NCBI RefSeq assembly: GCF_012931985.1
Contig: NZ_JAAFGM010000006.1
Span: 83,058-147,057, forward strand
From: Candidatus Roseilinea sp. NK_OTU-006
Lineage (GTDB): Bacteria > Chloroflexota > Anaerolineae > J036 > Brachytrichaceae
DNA length: 64,000 bases
Reading direction: 5' to 3'
Below are positions 20,786 to 28,626 of the stretch, in pieces (position 1 is the first letter of the stretch; the number at the start of each line of letters is the position of its first letter). A model generated the notes under the pieces. It had not been told where the DNA came from. It was given only the letters and a program-made list of their open reading frames with translations, and did not search any database. The translations under genes were made by a program, and so were the position numbers.

Positions 20786-22327
20786 TCACCGCTGCGCGGC
20801 CGTTGCCGCCAGTGCTTGCTCTACGGTATCCGGCGTCACTTCGCGCAGGTTGTGCTTGATGGCATAGACCTCGACCTGCGCGCGCAGCTCGCGGCTGGCG
20901 CTGATGCGGCTGATCCACGGGATGCCTTCGAGATGTCGGTCGAGCTGCGCCCGTGCTGCTTCGCTCCACACCAGCCGGCTCGCTGCCGTCAGCGGGTTGG
21001 CCGCCTCTTTGGGCTGGCCGGCGGCTGCCACGTTGTCGAAAGGCAGGAAGTTGAACACCAGGTCGTAATAGCGGTTCACCATCTCTTGCACGATGTAGAC
21101 GACGCCGCTATAGCCCATGAACGGGGTGCCCAGCGCGCGGCGCACCACTGCGCCGGGGAACGCGGCAGGGATGAAGTGCGTCGCCTTGGCCTGCGCCTCG
21201 GTCAAGTAGATCTTCTCGTTCAAGCTGCCGAACAAAAAGGCCGGCTGCTTTTTGTGCAGCGTCTCGCGGATTTGGATGTTGTCCATCTCGCCGGGGCGAC
21301 GCGGCCGACCGCTGGCGAAGTGCAGTTTCATGCCAAGCTCGTCGGCTAACAAGCGCACCAGGCCCTCGGTGTAGCTGCGGCCGGCCACAACAGCAAACTC
21401 GGTCGTGGCGAACCAGTCGCCCTGGGGGCCGCGCCAGAGGTCCCACAGCGGCGCGAGCGTGGTCTGCTTCTCGCGGGCGATGAACGCATCGGCCTGTGCG
21501 CGCGTGCCGAGCAGGTCGCCGAGCTGCTGGATGAACTCCGTCGTCTCACGGATGCCCATTGGCGCGAACAGATAGGGTCTGCCCAGCTCCTTGGCCAGCG
21601 CCTCGCCAAACTCGCGGTACATCACCACGTTCACTGCGCCGCGCGATAGGCGCGGCGTATCCTCCAAGGTCGCCTCGAACGGATAGACCAAGTTCACCTT
21701 GCCGCCGGCGCCCTCGATCAACCGCTTGATCTCGTGCAGGTCGGCGGGTGAATTGAAGCAACCGTAGGTCGGGCCGATGATGTTCACCATTTGCGCGTCG
21801 TTCGCCGATAGCGGCGCAGCGCGCTCGCGCCCGAAGCGATTCCACAGCCAAAGCAGCGCGCGGTCGCGGCCTTCCCACTCATCGCCCTCTAGTGACTGGC
21901 TCCAGAAGAACGGCACAGGTGGATCGAGCTTGCTCAGCCAATCGCTGTGATCCGACGAGATCATCTCGCTCTCGGCGGTGCTGACCACGATGAGCGTTTT
22001 ATCGGGGTGAAGTGATCGCAGCGCCTCAACCGCTCGGCGCACGGCGCCGGCTGTGCCGAGCAGGGTTACCTCTTGCTCGCGCATCACGCTGGGCGTGATG
22101 TTGTGAATATGCGGGATGGCATCGGTGTAATCGGGCACAGCCGTGGCGACGAGGTTGAAGCAGCCGATGGGCGCATCGCAAATGAGATGCACGTCGGGCA
22201 GGGTGCACATCGTCCACACGGCGGCCCAGTAGCCGCTGGTGCTCTCCAGGTCGCGGATGAGTTCGATGGGCGCGCGCGACTGATCGGCGGCCGGCGCGCG
22301 ATTGGGCAGGTCATTCAGGTCGGTCAT
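20786..22327 (-). CDS. bchZ: Chlorophyllide a reductase subunit Z
   Basis: A 513-residue nitrogenase-like subunit. With BchY it forms the catalytic component that reduces the C7-C8 bond of chlorophyllide a, turning the chlorin into a bacteriochlorin. The N-terminal LICDAPIGCFNLV segment holds Cys50 and Cys56, candidates for the interfacial iron-sulfur cluster. GPTYGCFNSPADLHEIKRL and VVYIVQEMVNRYYD are typical of the family. It follows bchY by 33 bp in the same orientation. Normal family length. Confidence 0.93.
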   Translation of the reverse strand: MTDLNDLPNRAPAADQSRAPIELIRDLESTSGYWAAVWTMCTLPDVHLICDAPIGCFNLVATAVPDYTDAIPHIHNITPSVMREQEVTLLGTAGAVRRAVEALRSLHPDKTLIVVSTAESEMISSDHSDWLSKLDPPVPFFWSQSLEGDEWEGRDRALLWLWNRFGRERAAPLSANDAQMVNIIGPTYGCFNSPADLHEIKRLIEGAGGKVNLVYPFEATLEDTPRLSRGAVNVVMYREFGEALAKELGRPYLFAPMGIRETTEFIQQLGDLLGTRAQADAFIAREKQTTLAPLWDLWRGPQGDWFATTEFAVVAGRSYTEGLVRLLADELGMKLHFASGRPRRPGEMDNIQIRETLHKKQPAFLFGSLNEKIYLTEAQAKATHFIPAAFPGAVVRRALGTPFMGYSGVVYIVQEMVNRYYDLVFNFLPFDNVAAAGQPKEAANPLTAASRLVWSEAARAQLDRHLEGIPWISRISASRELRAQVEVYAIKHNLREVTPDTVEQALAATAAQR

Positions 22328-22360
22328 AGCAGGGGCAGTCTATACGCCGGAAGGCCGGGG

Positions 22361-23806
22361 CTAGTCCATCGTGTTGATCGGCGCCGGCCCAGCAGGCGCT
22401 GTTGGGCGCGGGCCTTCAAAGAACTCGCGCATCCACGCATAGCGCGGGGCGCGTTCGAGCGCGTCGCGAATGAGTTGGATGGTGCCGGCCAGGCCCGCGC
22501 TGAGGAAGAGCGGTCGCACGCTCAACATGTTGGTGTAGTACATGCCGGGAATGCCGCGTTGCTTCGCTTCGGCGCTGAGCGGCGTGGTGCCGAGCACCAG
22601 ATCGGGTTGGTATCGGTCGAGCGCGCGCACGTCTTGCTCCAGTGTTTTTTGGTAGACGATCTCGCGCGTGCCGCGCGCTTTCAGCCATGCCTCGTCGGCG
22701 GCGGTGTAGAGCGATTTTTGAATGCTGGTGCTGATGTAAGGCACTTCGGCGCCGGCTTCCACCAGCAAGCGCGCGTAGAGCAACTCATTGCCCTCGTAGC
22801 CACACACCATCACTCTGCCTCGCAGCGGGAATTGGCTGATGATGGCCTTGCACTTGTCGCGCTCTTCGGCGGCCACTTGCTCCGCCAGTTCGCCATCCAG
22901 TTTGAGCGCGGCGGCGACGGCCTTGATCCAGTTGTAAGTCGCCTCGGGGCCAACGGGTGCGCCGCTGATGATCGGCACGCCGGCCGCGCGCAAGGTCGCC
23001 ACGCTGCCGCCGTAGAACGGATGCACGGCCGCGATCGCGCCCACCCGCCGCGCCAGCTTGTAGTCATCCAGGTTGCGCGAAGGTAACGTGGCTGCCAGGC
23101 CGCCCCCCAGCCGTTTGAGCACCGCATCCACGGAGATCGGATCGGCCGGGAAGACTTCGCCGAGCATGATGACCTTCCGGCGCAGCGCCTCTTCCTCCTC
23201 GTTGCTGCCATCGTAAGTCAGCGGCCGCTCCACGCCATCTTCCGTGGTTTCTGTTTGGGCCGGCGCGTATCGCTTGAGGAGGGCATTGATGGCGACATCT
23301 TTTGCTTCGGGATGTGAGTGAATCGCGTAGGCGGGCACCCGTACGAGGATCACGTCCACGCCGTTGATCTGCCGGGGCAACATCTCTTCGGTCAGGCCGG
23401 CGGTCTCGGCCACGCACAGCGAGATGGCCGCCACCAGCTTGGTGCCGGGCATCTTGCTCGCCTCGATGCACGCCGCGATGGCCGCCTCGGCAACGTTGCC
23501 GGCCACCAATTCTTTCGTGCCGAAGGCGGGCGCAGCGATGCTCTTGCGTGCGGCGTAGAAGTGCGTGACGAAAGTCAACCCGTACAGACAGCCGGTATCG
23601 GTCACCATCGCCGTCTGCACGCCATCAATGCGGGTGAGCACGCGCAGGCTGCCGAAGGCCGGACACATCGTCTGTGGGGTGAGGTTGTGGTCGGGCGAGA
23701 CCGAGTGGCCCGTTTGAGATTGGAGATCGGAGACCGAAGATTTGCTCCGCGTCTCGATAATCTCAGGGGTGATCAAATTGCCTTCTGGAACGGTCAGGCT
23801 TGCCAT
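22361..23806 (-). CDS. bchY: Chlorophyllide a reductase subunit Y
   Basis: A 481-residue nitrogenase-like partner of BchZ. Conserved MCPAFGSLRVL (Cys48) and VTDTGCLYGLTFV (Cys73) carry cluster-ligand cysteines. The middle part has the ISGAPVGPEATYNW and VCGYEGNEL blocks of BchY. A GAGGAG ribosome site lies about 9 nt before ATG 23806, and the start overlaps the preceding membrane-protein gene by 13 nt. Residues 20-35 are coded by a low-complexity GAGATTGGAGATCGG-type tract (on the plus strand) resembling intergenic tracts elsewhere in the window. Confidence 0.93.
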   Translation of the reverse strand: MASLTVPEGNLITPEIIETRSKSSVSDLQSQTGHSVSPDHNLTPQTMCPAFGSLRVLTRIDGVQTAMVTDTGCLYGLTFVTHFYAARKSIAAPAFGTKELVAGNVAEAAIAACIEASKMPGTKLVAAISLCVAETAGLTEEMLPRQINGVDVILVRVPAYAIHSHPEAKDVAINALLKRYAPAQTETTEDGVERPLTYDGSNEEEEALRRKVIMLGEVFPADPISVDAVLKRLGGGLAATLPSRNLDDYKLARRVGAIAAVHPFYGGSVATLRAAGVPIISGAPVGPEATYNWIKAVAAALKLDGELAEQVAAEERDKCKAIISQFPLRGRVMVCGYEGNELLYARLLVEAGAEVPYISTSIQKSLYTAADEAWLKARGTREIVYQKTLEQDVRALDRYQPDLVLGTTPLSAEAKQRGIPGMYYTNMLSVRPLFLSAGLAGTIQLIRDALERAPRYAWMREFFEGPRPTAPAGPAPINTMD

Positions 23807-24357
23807 GAAGTGTCTCCTCTTGTTGAGCGGTCACTAGGGTATCGAGCATCGGTGATTAGGTCGGGCGGGGTTGAAGCGCGGCAGTTTGGGAATGCGCGAG
23901 CATCCAGGCCGCCCAGGCAAAGCCGGCGTTGGAGGTTGGAGATGGTGCTGATGATCTGCTCGCCCCAGTGCGCCTCCAGCGGCTTGTTCGGCATACCGGC
24001 AATGCCGCTGAGGGCAAATGTGATGATCAAGTTGAGGGCGAATAGACCGGCGGCCAGGCGATTGCGTCGCTCGAGCGCGCTGTGGATCAGCAACGCCGCC
24101 GGGGCCACGTTGGCCATGGTTGAGATGCCGATCGGCACGAAGACCCAGGTGCGATCCGGCCGGGGGAGCGCCAGCGCGAGCGCGAACGCGGCGATGCCGC
24201 CCAGCGCCGGCGGAAGCCATGCCAAGGTGCCGTGGTCATCCTGAGCGCGCATGCGTTTGCGCACAAGGAGCGTCCAGGCGACAAACGTGAACCCCGGCGT
24301 GATGAGCGGGAAGAGCAATTGGCTGAGCAGAGGCACATCCACGCGGCTGATGGACAT
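23794..24357 (-). CDS. Hypothetical four-TM protein between bchX and bchY
   Basis: A 187-residue protein with four hydrophobic helices (about residues 10-32, 46-66, 71-91 and 100-120) joined by short charged loops, then a charged soluble tail of about 65 residues. A GGAAG sequence precedes ATG 24357. It starts 45 bp after bchX and its end overlaps bchY by 13 nt, so it is tightly embedded in the operon. I recognise no family. A membrane role linked to bacteriochlorophyll synthesis or delivery is an inference from position; the C-terminal part may be poorly conserved. Confidence 0.65.
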   Translation of the reverse strand: MSISRVDVPLLSQLLFPLITPGFTFVAWTLLVRKRMRAQDDHGTLAWLPPALGGIAAFALALALPRPDRTWVFVPIGISTMANVAPAALLIHSALERRNRLAAGLFALNLIITFALSGIAGMPNKPLEAHWGEQIISTISNLQRRLCLGGLDARAFPNCRASTPPDLITDARYPSDRSTRGDTSWQA

Positions 24358-24402
24358 GGCCGACTTCCAGGTTGCTTTCAGCGTCCCCTCTCTTCTGACT
24401 TC

Positions 24403-25569
24403 TCATTCATAGAACGGCGCGGCCGTATAGCGCAGGTCGGCCAGGCGGAACTTTTCGCCGCTGTGGCCGAGCGCAGACAGGATGGCGATTTTGGCGTCTA
24501 TGTCTTTGCACGGGTCGCCGAAGACTGCTTCCCAGCCGGCTTCGGTTGTCACCACCACGCCGCGCTCCGGCTCTTCGACCAGCCGGGTGACCTTCAACCC
24601 CATCTCCTGCATGATGCGCCGCACCAGGACTTTGCTGTCCTGGCTGTAGTCCGGGCTGTTCAGGTCAATGCCGACCACCGATTGGCTGTCGCGTCCCATC
24701 AGCTCATCGAGCGTGGCGCCTTGGGGCAAGTCCGGCGGCTCGCTTGCGCCGAACACGGCCAGGAACTCGTCGTATTCCAGAGGCGTGATCTTCGTCGGCG
24801 CCGTGTATTCGCGACGGTGAATCTTATTGACGAAGGCGTCGAAGATGGCATCCATCTCCGGCAACTCGAAGAGCAACTTGCAGCGATCGCTGAGCGCGCG
24901 GGCCGCCGGGCTGAAAGGAATCTTGGCTAAGATGGGCAAGCCGATGCGCTCGGCGAAGCGCTCGGCCACGCCGCTGCCGTCGTCGCGGTTGAGCACCATG
25001 CCGATCAGGCGCGTGCTGCCGCCCATGGCCTGGAAGTAGTTGACGGCGCGGGCGATGTTGTTCGCCGCATACAAGCTCATGCGGTCATGGCTGGCGACGA
25101 TGATGATCTCCTCGGCCAGGCTCTTAGCGATGGGCGTCGCAAAGCCGCCGCACACCACATCGCCGAGGAAGTCCATGATGATGTAATCCAATGCCCAGTT
25201 GGCCATGCCGCGTTCTTCGAGCAGGCCGAAGCCGAAGGAGATGCCGCGCCCGCCGCAGCCACGGCCAACCTCCGGCCCGCCTAACTCCGCGCCGAAGAGC
25301 TGCGCGCCGCGCCCCAGGTCGGCTTTGAAGATCAAGTGACGCACGTCCAGCTCTTTCTCGCGGCCGGCGTCTTTGAAAAGCCGCCACTGATCGCCGATGG
25401 TCGGCAAGCTACGCCCCTCGAATAGCGCGTTGCAACTGTCATGCTTTGGGTCACAACCAAGCTGCAACACGCGCAGACCTTTGAGCGCCATCTTGGCGCT
25501 GAGATTGGCGGTGAAGAAGCTCTTGCCAATGCCGCCTTTGCCGTAGATTGCGAGCATCCGTGGGGTCAT
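24403..25569 (-). CDS. bchX: Chlorophyllide a reductase iron protein subunit X
   Basis: A 388-residue NifH-like ATPase that hands electrons to BchYZ. The P-loop YGKGGIGKS is at residues 9-17, and the switch region CDPKHDS at 39-45. Cys105 (VGRGCGG) and Cys140 (GDVVCGGF) are the expected ligands of the [4Fe-4S] cluster shared between two subunits. About 100 residues after position 290 extend beyond the NifH/BchL-like core. GGAG lies just before the ATG. It is the first gene of the operon, and repeat elements lie immediately upstream. Confidence 0.93.
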   Translation of the reverse strand: MTPRMLAIYGKGGIGKSFFTANLSAKMALKGLRVLQLGCDPKHDSCNALFEGRSLPTIGDQWRLFKDAGREKELDVRHLIFKADLGRGAQLFGAELGGPEVGRGCGGRGISFGFGLLEERGMANWALDYIIMDFLGDVVCGGFATPIAKSLAEEIIIVASHDRMSLYAANNIARAVNYFQAMGGSTRLIGMVLNRDDGSGVAERFAERIGLPILAKIPFSPAARALSDRCKLLFELPEMDAIFDAFVNKIHRREYTAPTKITPLEYDEFLAVFGASEPPDLPQGATLDELMGRDSQSVVGIDLNSPDYSQDSKVLVRRIMQEMGLKVTRLVEEPERGVVVTTEAGWEAVFGDPCKDIDAKIAILSALGHSGEKFRLADLRYTAAPFYE

Positions 25570-25580
25570 AGTTCTCCGTT

Positions 25581-25624
25581 ACACGTTGACACGTTTATCT
25601 GAGGTTTGGACATGAGTTTGGACA
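25581..25624 (-). promoter_or_regulatory. Direct-repeat operator candidate upstream of bchX
   Basis: On the minus strand two copies of TGTCCAAAC (plus-strand GTTTGGACA at 25604-25612 and 25616-25624) are spaced 12 bp start to start. They are followed by TGTCAACGTGTAAC, which on the plus strand contains two copies of ACACGTT (25581-25587 and 25589-25595). All lie within 60 bp of the bchX start. One-helical-turn direct repeats suggest binding by a regulator. No named factor is recognised. Confidence 0.5.
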
Positions 25625-26055
25625 CGCGCCAAAGGGAACTCCCGAAATCAGGCAAAGCTCAAAACAACACCGTCGGGAGATTCGCATGAGCAAGTCTATC
25701 AGAATGCCCCGTTTTTGCAGACGCGCCTCGACGATGGCGCAACTGCTAGGCAGGCCGTCGGAATCGGGGCGGCGCTGCTGCGCTTCCCCGGCGCTGGATG
25801 GACCTTGCGGCCCGCCGGTTAGGTCAACCAGGGGGGCCGACATCGCGACACACCAGCCCGGCGGCAGCGATACCGCTTACAGACATGTCCAACAGTTTAT
25901 CCGGCCAGCCGCTCCTCGGCAAGCCTGTTGGCGGTTGTTTCCAGAACAGGCAGCGCGAGGAGCGCCTCCGCATCCTCGTCCCATCCGCGCCCGCTGTGCG
26001 GGCCTTGGCCGCGATCTCGCCGGATCTCGTCCGTGCGCTCGCCCGCTATCCTCAA
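25625..26055. other. Intergenic region between the bchX operon and tRNA-Thr
   Basis: About 430 bases without a supported gene. Several short open frames exist on both strands but none has a ribosome site, conserved motif or convincing protein composition. The part near 25640-25690 is AT-richer and may hold the bchX core promoter. Confidence 0.5.
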
Positions 26056-26085
26056 TTGACGCATCGGCGGTGCATGGGGTATGAT
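26056..26085 (+). promoter_or_regulatory. Promoter of tRNA-Thr
   Basis: TTGACG (26056-26061) and TATGAT (26080-26085) are 18 bp apart and lie 18 bp before the tRNA. This is a good match to the housekeeping consensus. Confidence 0.7.
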
Positions 26086-26103
26086 TCGGGCTACAGCGGA
26101 TGC

Positions 26104-26176
26104 GCTACCTTAGCTCAATCGGCAGAGCAATCGCTTCGTAAGCGATAGGTTTCGGGTTCGACTCCCGAAGGTAGCT
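26104..26176 (+). tRNA. tRNA-Thr (anticodon CGU)
   Basis: A 73-nt cloverleaf. Acceptor strands GCTACCT and AGGTAGC pair perfectly. The D stem is GCTC/GAGC, the anticodon stem ATCGC/GCGAT with loop TTCGTAA, and the T stem TCGGG/CCCGA with loop TTCGACT. Anticodon CGT at loop positions 34-36 reads ACG (Thr). The CCA end is not encoded. Confidence 0.95.
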
Positions 26177-26185
26177 TCTGAGTGA

Positions 26186-26222
26186 GAACTCGGCTGCTGA
26201 GCGAAGCCGAGTTCCGTTTTTT
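26186..26222 (+). terminator. Intrinsic terminator after tRNA-Thr
   Basis: GAACTCGGCT (26186-26195) pairs with AGCCGAGTTC (26205-26214), a 10-bp stem with 9-nt loop, followed by a run of six T. It overlaps the stop codon of the convergent moaB gene. Confidence 0.92.
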
Positions 26223-26739
26223 ATCGCGCCACTTCCCAGGCCAAGTGCTGGATCTCCGGCATGATTAACTTGTCCATGGCGACCTGCACGGCGTTGGGCG
26301 AGCCGGGCATAGAGATCACCACACGCCCGCGATATACGCCGGCTGTCGCGCGCGAGAGCATGGCGGCTGCGCCCACCTCTTGGTAGCTGAGCATGCGGAA
26401 CAGCTCGCCGAAGCCCGGCATCACTTTCTCCAGCTTGCGCGAGATCACGTCGTAGGTCGTGTCGCGCGGGGCGATGCCGGTGCCGCCGGTGAACAGGATC
26501 ACGCGCGCATCGGTCTCGGCGACGATGCGCTCCAGCAACGCGCCGATTTGCTCCGGCTCATCCTTGACGATCGCGCGAAAGACCACGCGGTGCCCGGCGG
26601 ATGTCACGCGCGCCTCGATGAAGTCACCGCCGGTGTCGTTTTCGCGCGTGCGCGTGTCGCTCACGGTGACGATTGCGACGGAGATGGCGCCTTGCCGGGC
26701 GGCGATGTCGCGGTGTTGTTGGGTGGATGCGCTGCTCAT
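26221..26739 (-). CDS. moaB: MoaB/MogA-family molybdopterin adenylyltransferase
   Basis: A 172-residue MoCF-domain protein that adenylates molybdopterin for molybdenum insertion. The motifs [17 protein letters not shown] and [23 protein letters not shown] are diagnostic. GAGG lies about 8 nt before ATG 26739 and a TACAAT box 17 nt before it. The gene is convergent with tRNA-Thr and divergent from a binding-protein gene. Confidence 0.9.
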   Translation of the reverse strand: MSSASTQQHRDIAARQGAISVAIVTVSDTRTRENDTGGDFIEARVTSAGHRVVFRAIVKDEPEQIGALLERIVAETDARVILFTGGTGIAPRDTTYDVISRKLEKVMPGFGELFRMLSYQEVGAAAMLSRATAGVYRGRVVISMPGSPNAVQVAMDKLIMPEIQHLAWEVAR

Positions 26740-26756
26740 CGTTTCCTCAGCCTCAC

Positions 26757-26762
26757 ATTGTA
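26757..26762 (-). promoter_or_regulatory. TACAAT -10 box of moaB
   Basis: TACAAT on the minus strand lies 17 nt before the moaB ATG, leaving a leader of about 10 nt that includes the GAGG ribosome site. Confidence 0.45.
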
Positions 26763-26820
26763 GCCTGCATCACCGCACCCGATTGTCCTGGCGCGGGTCG
26801 CGCTATCGAGGGAGTTCATC

Positions 26821-27858
26821 ATGAATCAACGCGTTTTCACACTAGTGACGGCTGCACTGTTGGCGGCGTGCGCTGCGCCACCGGCGGCGCGTCCGGTTGC
26901 GCCAGCTCAACCCGCCGCCGAGCTGCGGACGGTGAGGTTCGGCTTCGTGCCGGTGGCCATCAACGGGCCGGTCTATGTCGCCGCCGAGAAGGGCTACTTC
27001 GCTGAGGAAGGGTTGAAGGTGGAGTTCTTGCCGATCGAGGGTGGTTCCGATGCCGTGGTACAGGTCGCTTCCGGCAATTTCGATGTGGCCGGCGGCGGCA
27101 TCTCGGCCAGCATGCTCAACGCGGTAGCGCGCGGCATCGAATTTGAGATTGCTGCATCGCTGCACACCGAGCGACCGCCTCTGGCTAGCCCGTTCGTAGT
27201 CAGCAAGAAACGCTACGAAAGCGGCGAGCTGACTAAAATGAGCGACTTGAAGGGCAAGAAGGTCGCCACGAACAACCGCGGCACTGCGACCGAATGGTGG
27301 CTCGCGGAGGCGCTGCGACAGGGTGGGGTGGACATCACCGAAGTAGAGGTGCTCGGTTTGCCCTTTCCGCAGGTCGCGCCGGCGCTGGAGAGCGGCACGT
27401 TGGACGGCGCGATCCTCACCGAGCCGTTCGCCACGGCCGCCGAGGACAAAGGGCTGATCGTGCGCTTGACAGAGGATTTCGTGGATGGCTTCAAGCCGAC
27501 CTATATCTACTTCAATAAGGGCTGGGTGACGGCCAACCCCGACCTGGCGACGCGATTCATCAAGGCGTATCTGCGCGGCGCGCGCGACTTGCAGGGCGAC
27601 GCCTACTTCGACGACGCCAACGTCGCTGCCATCTCCAAATACACCAAAGTCGAGCCGGATGTGATTCGGCGCGCCCGGCGGCCGCATTTTGACCCGAACG
27701 GGACAGTATCGCTTGAAGACATCCAGACGCTACAGCAGTTCTATCGCAAGCAGGGCCTGCTCAACTACGCGCAAGACCTGGACATGTCCAAATTCGTGAA
27801 CACGAAGTATTTGGACGACGCGCTGAGGGCACTAGGCGGCTCGGTGGAATTCAAGTGA
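26821..27858 (+). CDS. NitT/TauT-type ABC transporter substrate-binding lipoprotein
   Basis: A 345-residue SsuA/ThiY-like binding protein (NMT1/NitT-TauT family). The lipobox Cys is residue 17 (LLAAC). The domain opens with VRFGFVPVAINGPVYVAAEKGYFAEEGLKVEF and contains the GTATEWWLAEALRQGG and GAILTEPFATAAEDKG blocks typical of the family. Members bind taurine, sulfonates, nitrate or pyrimidine precursors; the ligand here is not evident. The stop overlaps the next gene's start (GTGA). No permease gene is adjacent. Confidence 0.85.
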   Translation: MNQRVFTLVTAALLAACAAPPAARPVAPAQPAAELRTVRFGFVPVAINGPVYVAAEKGYFAEEGLKVEFLPIEGGSDAVVQVASGNFDVAGGGISASMLNAVARGIEFEIAASLHTERPPLASPFVVSKKRYESGELTKMSDLKGKKVATNNRGTATEWWLAEALRQGGVDITEVEVLGLPFPQVAPALESGTLDGAILTEPFATAAEDKGLIVRLTEDFVDGFKPTYIYFNKGWVTANPDLATRFIKAYLRGARDLQGDAYFDDANVAAISKYTKVEPDVIRRARRPHFDPNGTVSLEDIQTLQQFYRKQGLLNYAQDLDMSKFVNTKYLDDALRALGGSVEFK

Positions 27859-28601
27859 TTGTTGCACAGCAGCTTACGAAAGACTTTCCCGGACCCGAGG
27901 GTGTGACCATCCGCGCCCTCGGCCCGCTTGACCTGCGCATTGAGTCCGGCGAATTCGTGTGCATCGTTGGGCCAAGCGGCTGCGGTAAGAGCACGCTGCT
28001 GCGCTTGATCGCCGGACTGGATCAGCCGACCGGGGGTGCGTTGCGCGTCGGCAGCCAGACGCCCACGCTCGTTTTTCAGGGCGACTCCACCTTCCCCTGG
28101 CTTACCGTTTACGGCAACGTTGAGTATCCGCTGCGGCTGCGCGGCGTGCCCGAAAGGGAACGCGAGGTTGCGGTGATGCACCAGCTCGGCCTGGTGGGCC
28201 TTTCCGGGTTCGCCGAGGCGTATCCCTATCAACTCTCCGGCGGCATGAAGCAGCGCGTCGCGCTGGCGCGGGCGTGGGCTACCGATCCGGAGATCCTGTT
28301 GATGGATGAGCCGTTCGGCGCGCTCGACGAGCAGACGCGCATGGCGCTGCAACAGGAGCTGCTGCGGCTGTGGGAAGGCCCGCCGGGAGCGCCTCGCACG
28401 CGCAGAACGGTGCTGTTCGTCACCCACGCCATTGACGAGGCGTTGACATTGGGCGACCGCGTGTTGGTGATGTCGGCGCCGCCCGGCCGCATCATCAAGG
28501 AAGTGCGCGTGCCCTTCGCACGCCCGCGCGATGCGATCCAGCTCAAGCGCGACCCGCAATTCGGCGAGCTGGCCTATGAACTCTGGCAGTCCCTGAAGTA
28601 G
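27855..28601 (+). CDS. NitT/TauT-type ABC transporter ATP-binding protein
   Basis: A 248-residue ATPase of the TauB/SsuB/NrtD type. Walker A GPSGCGKST, signature YQLSGGMKQRVALARA, Walker B ILLMDEPFGALD and the H-loop FVTHAIDEAL are all present. The GTG start overlaps the stop of the binding-protein gene by 4 nt, showing coupling. The gene ends just before the convergent nucleoside-transporter operon. The membrane permease needed for a full importer is not in this neighbourhood. Confidence 0.88.
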   Translation: MIVAQQLTKDFPGPEGVTIRALGPLDLRIESGEFVCIVGPSGCGKSTLLRLIAGLDQPTGGALRVGSQTPTLVFQGDSTFPWLTVYGNVEYPLRLRGVPEREREVAVMHQLGLVGLSGFAEAYPYQLSGGMKQRVALARAWATDPEILLMDEPFGALDEQTRMALQQELLRLWEGPPGAPRTRRTVLFVTHAIDEALTLGDRVLVMSAPPGRIIKEVRVPFARPRDAIQLKRDPQFGELAYELWQSLK

Positions 28602-28626
28602 AGTGGGGCGCGCTGCGGGGTTGCCC

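Noticed and set aside
25686..26148. Two overlapping plus-strand open frames between bchX and tRNA-Thr
   Set aside because: Both run into the tRNA promoter or the tRNA itself, lack ribosome sites and have Arg/Ser/Pro-rich, non-protein-like composition.
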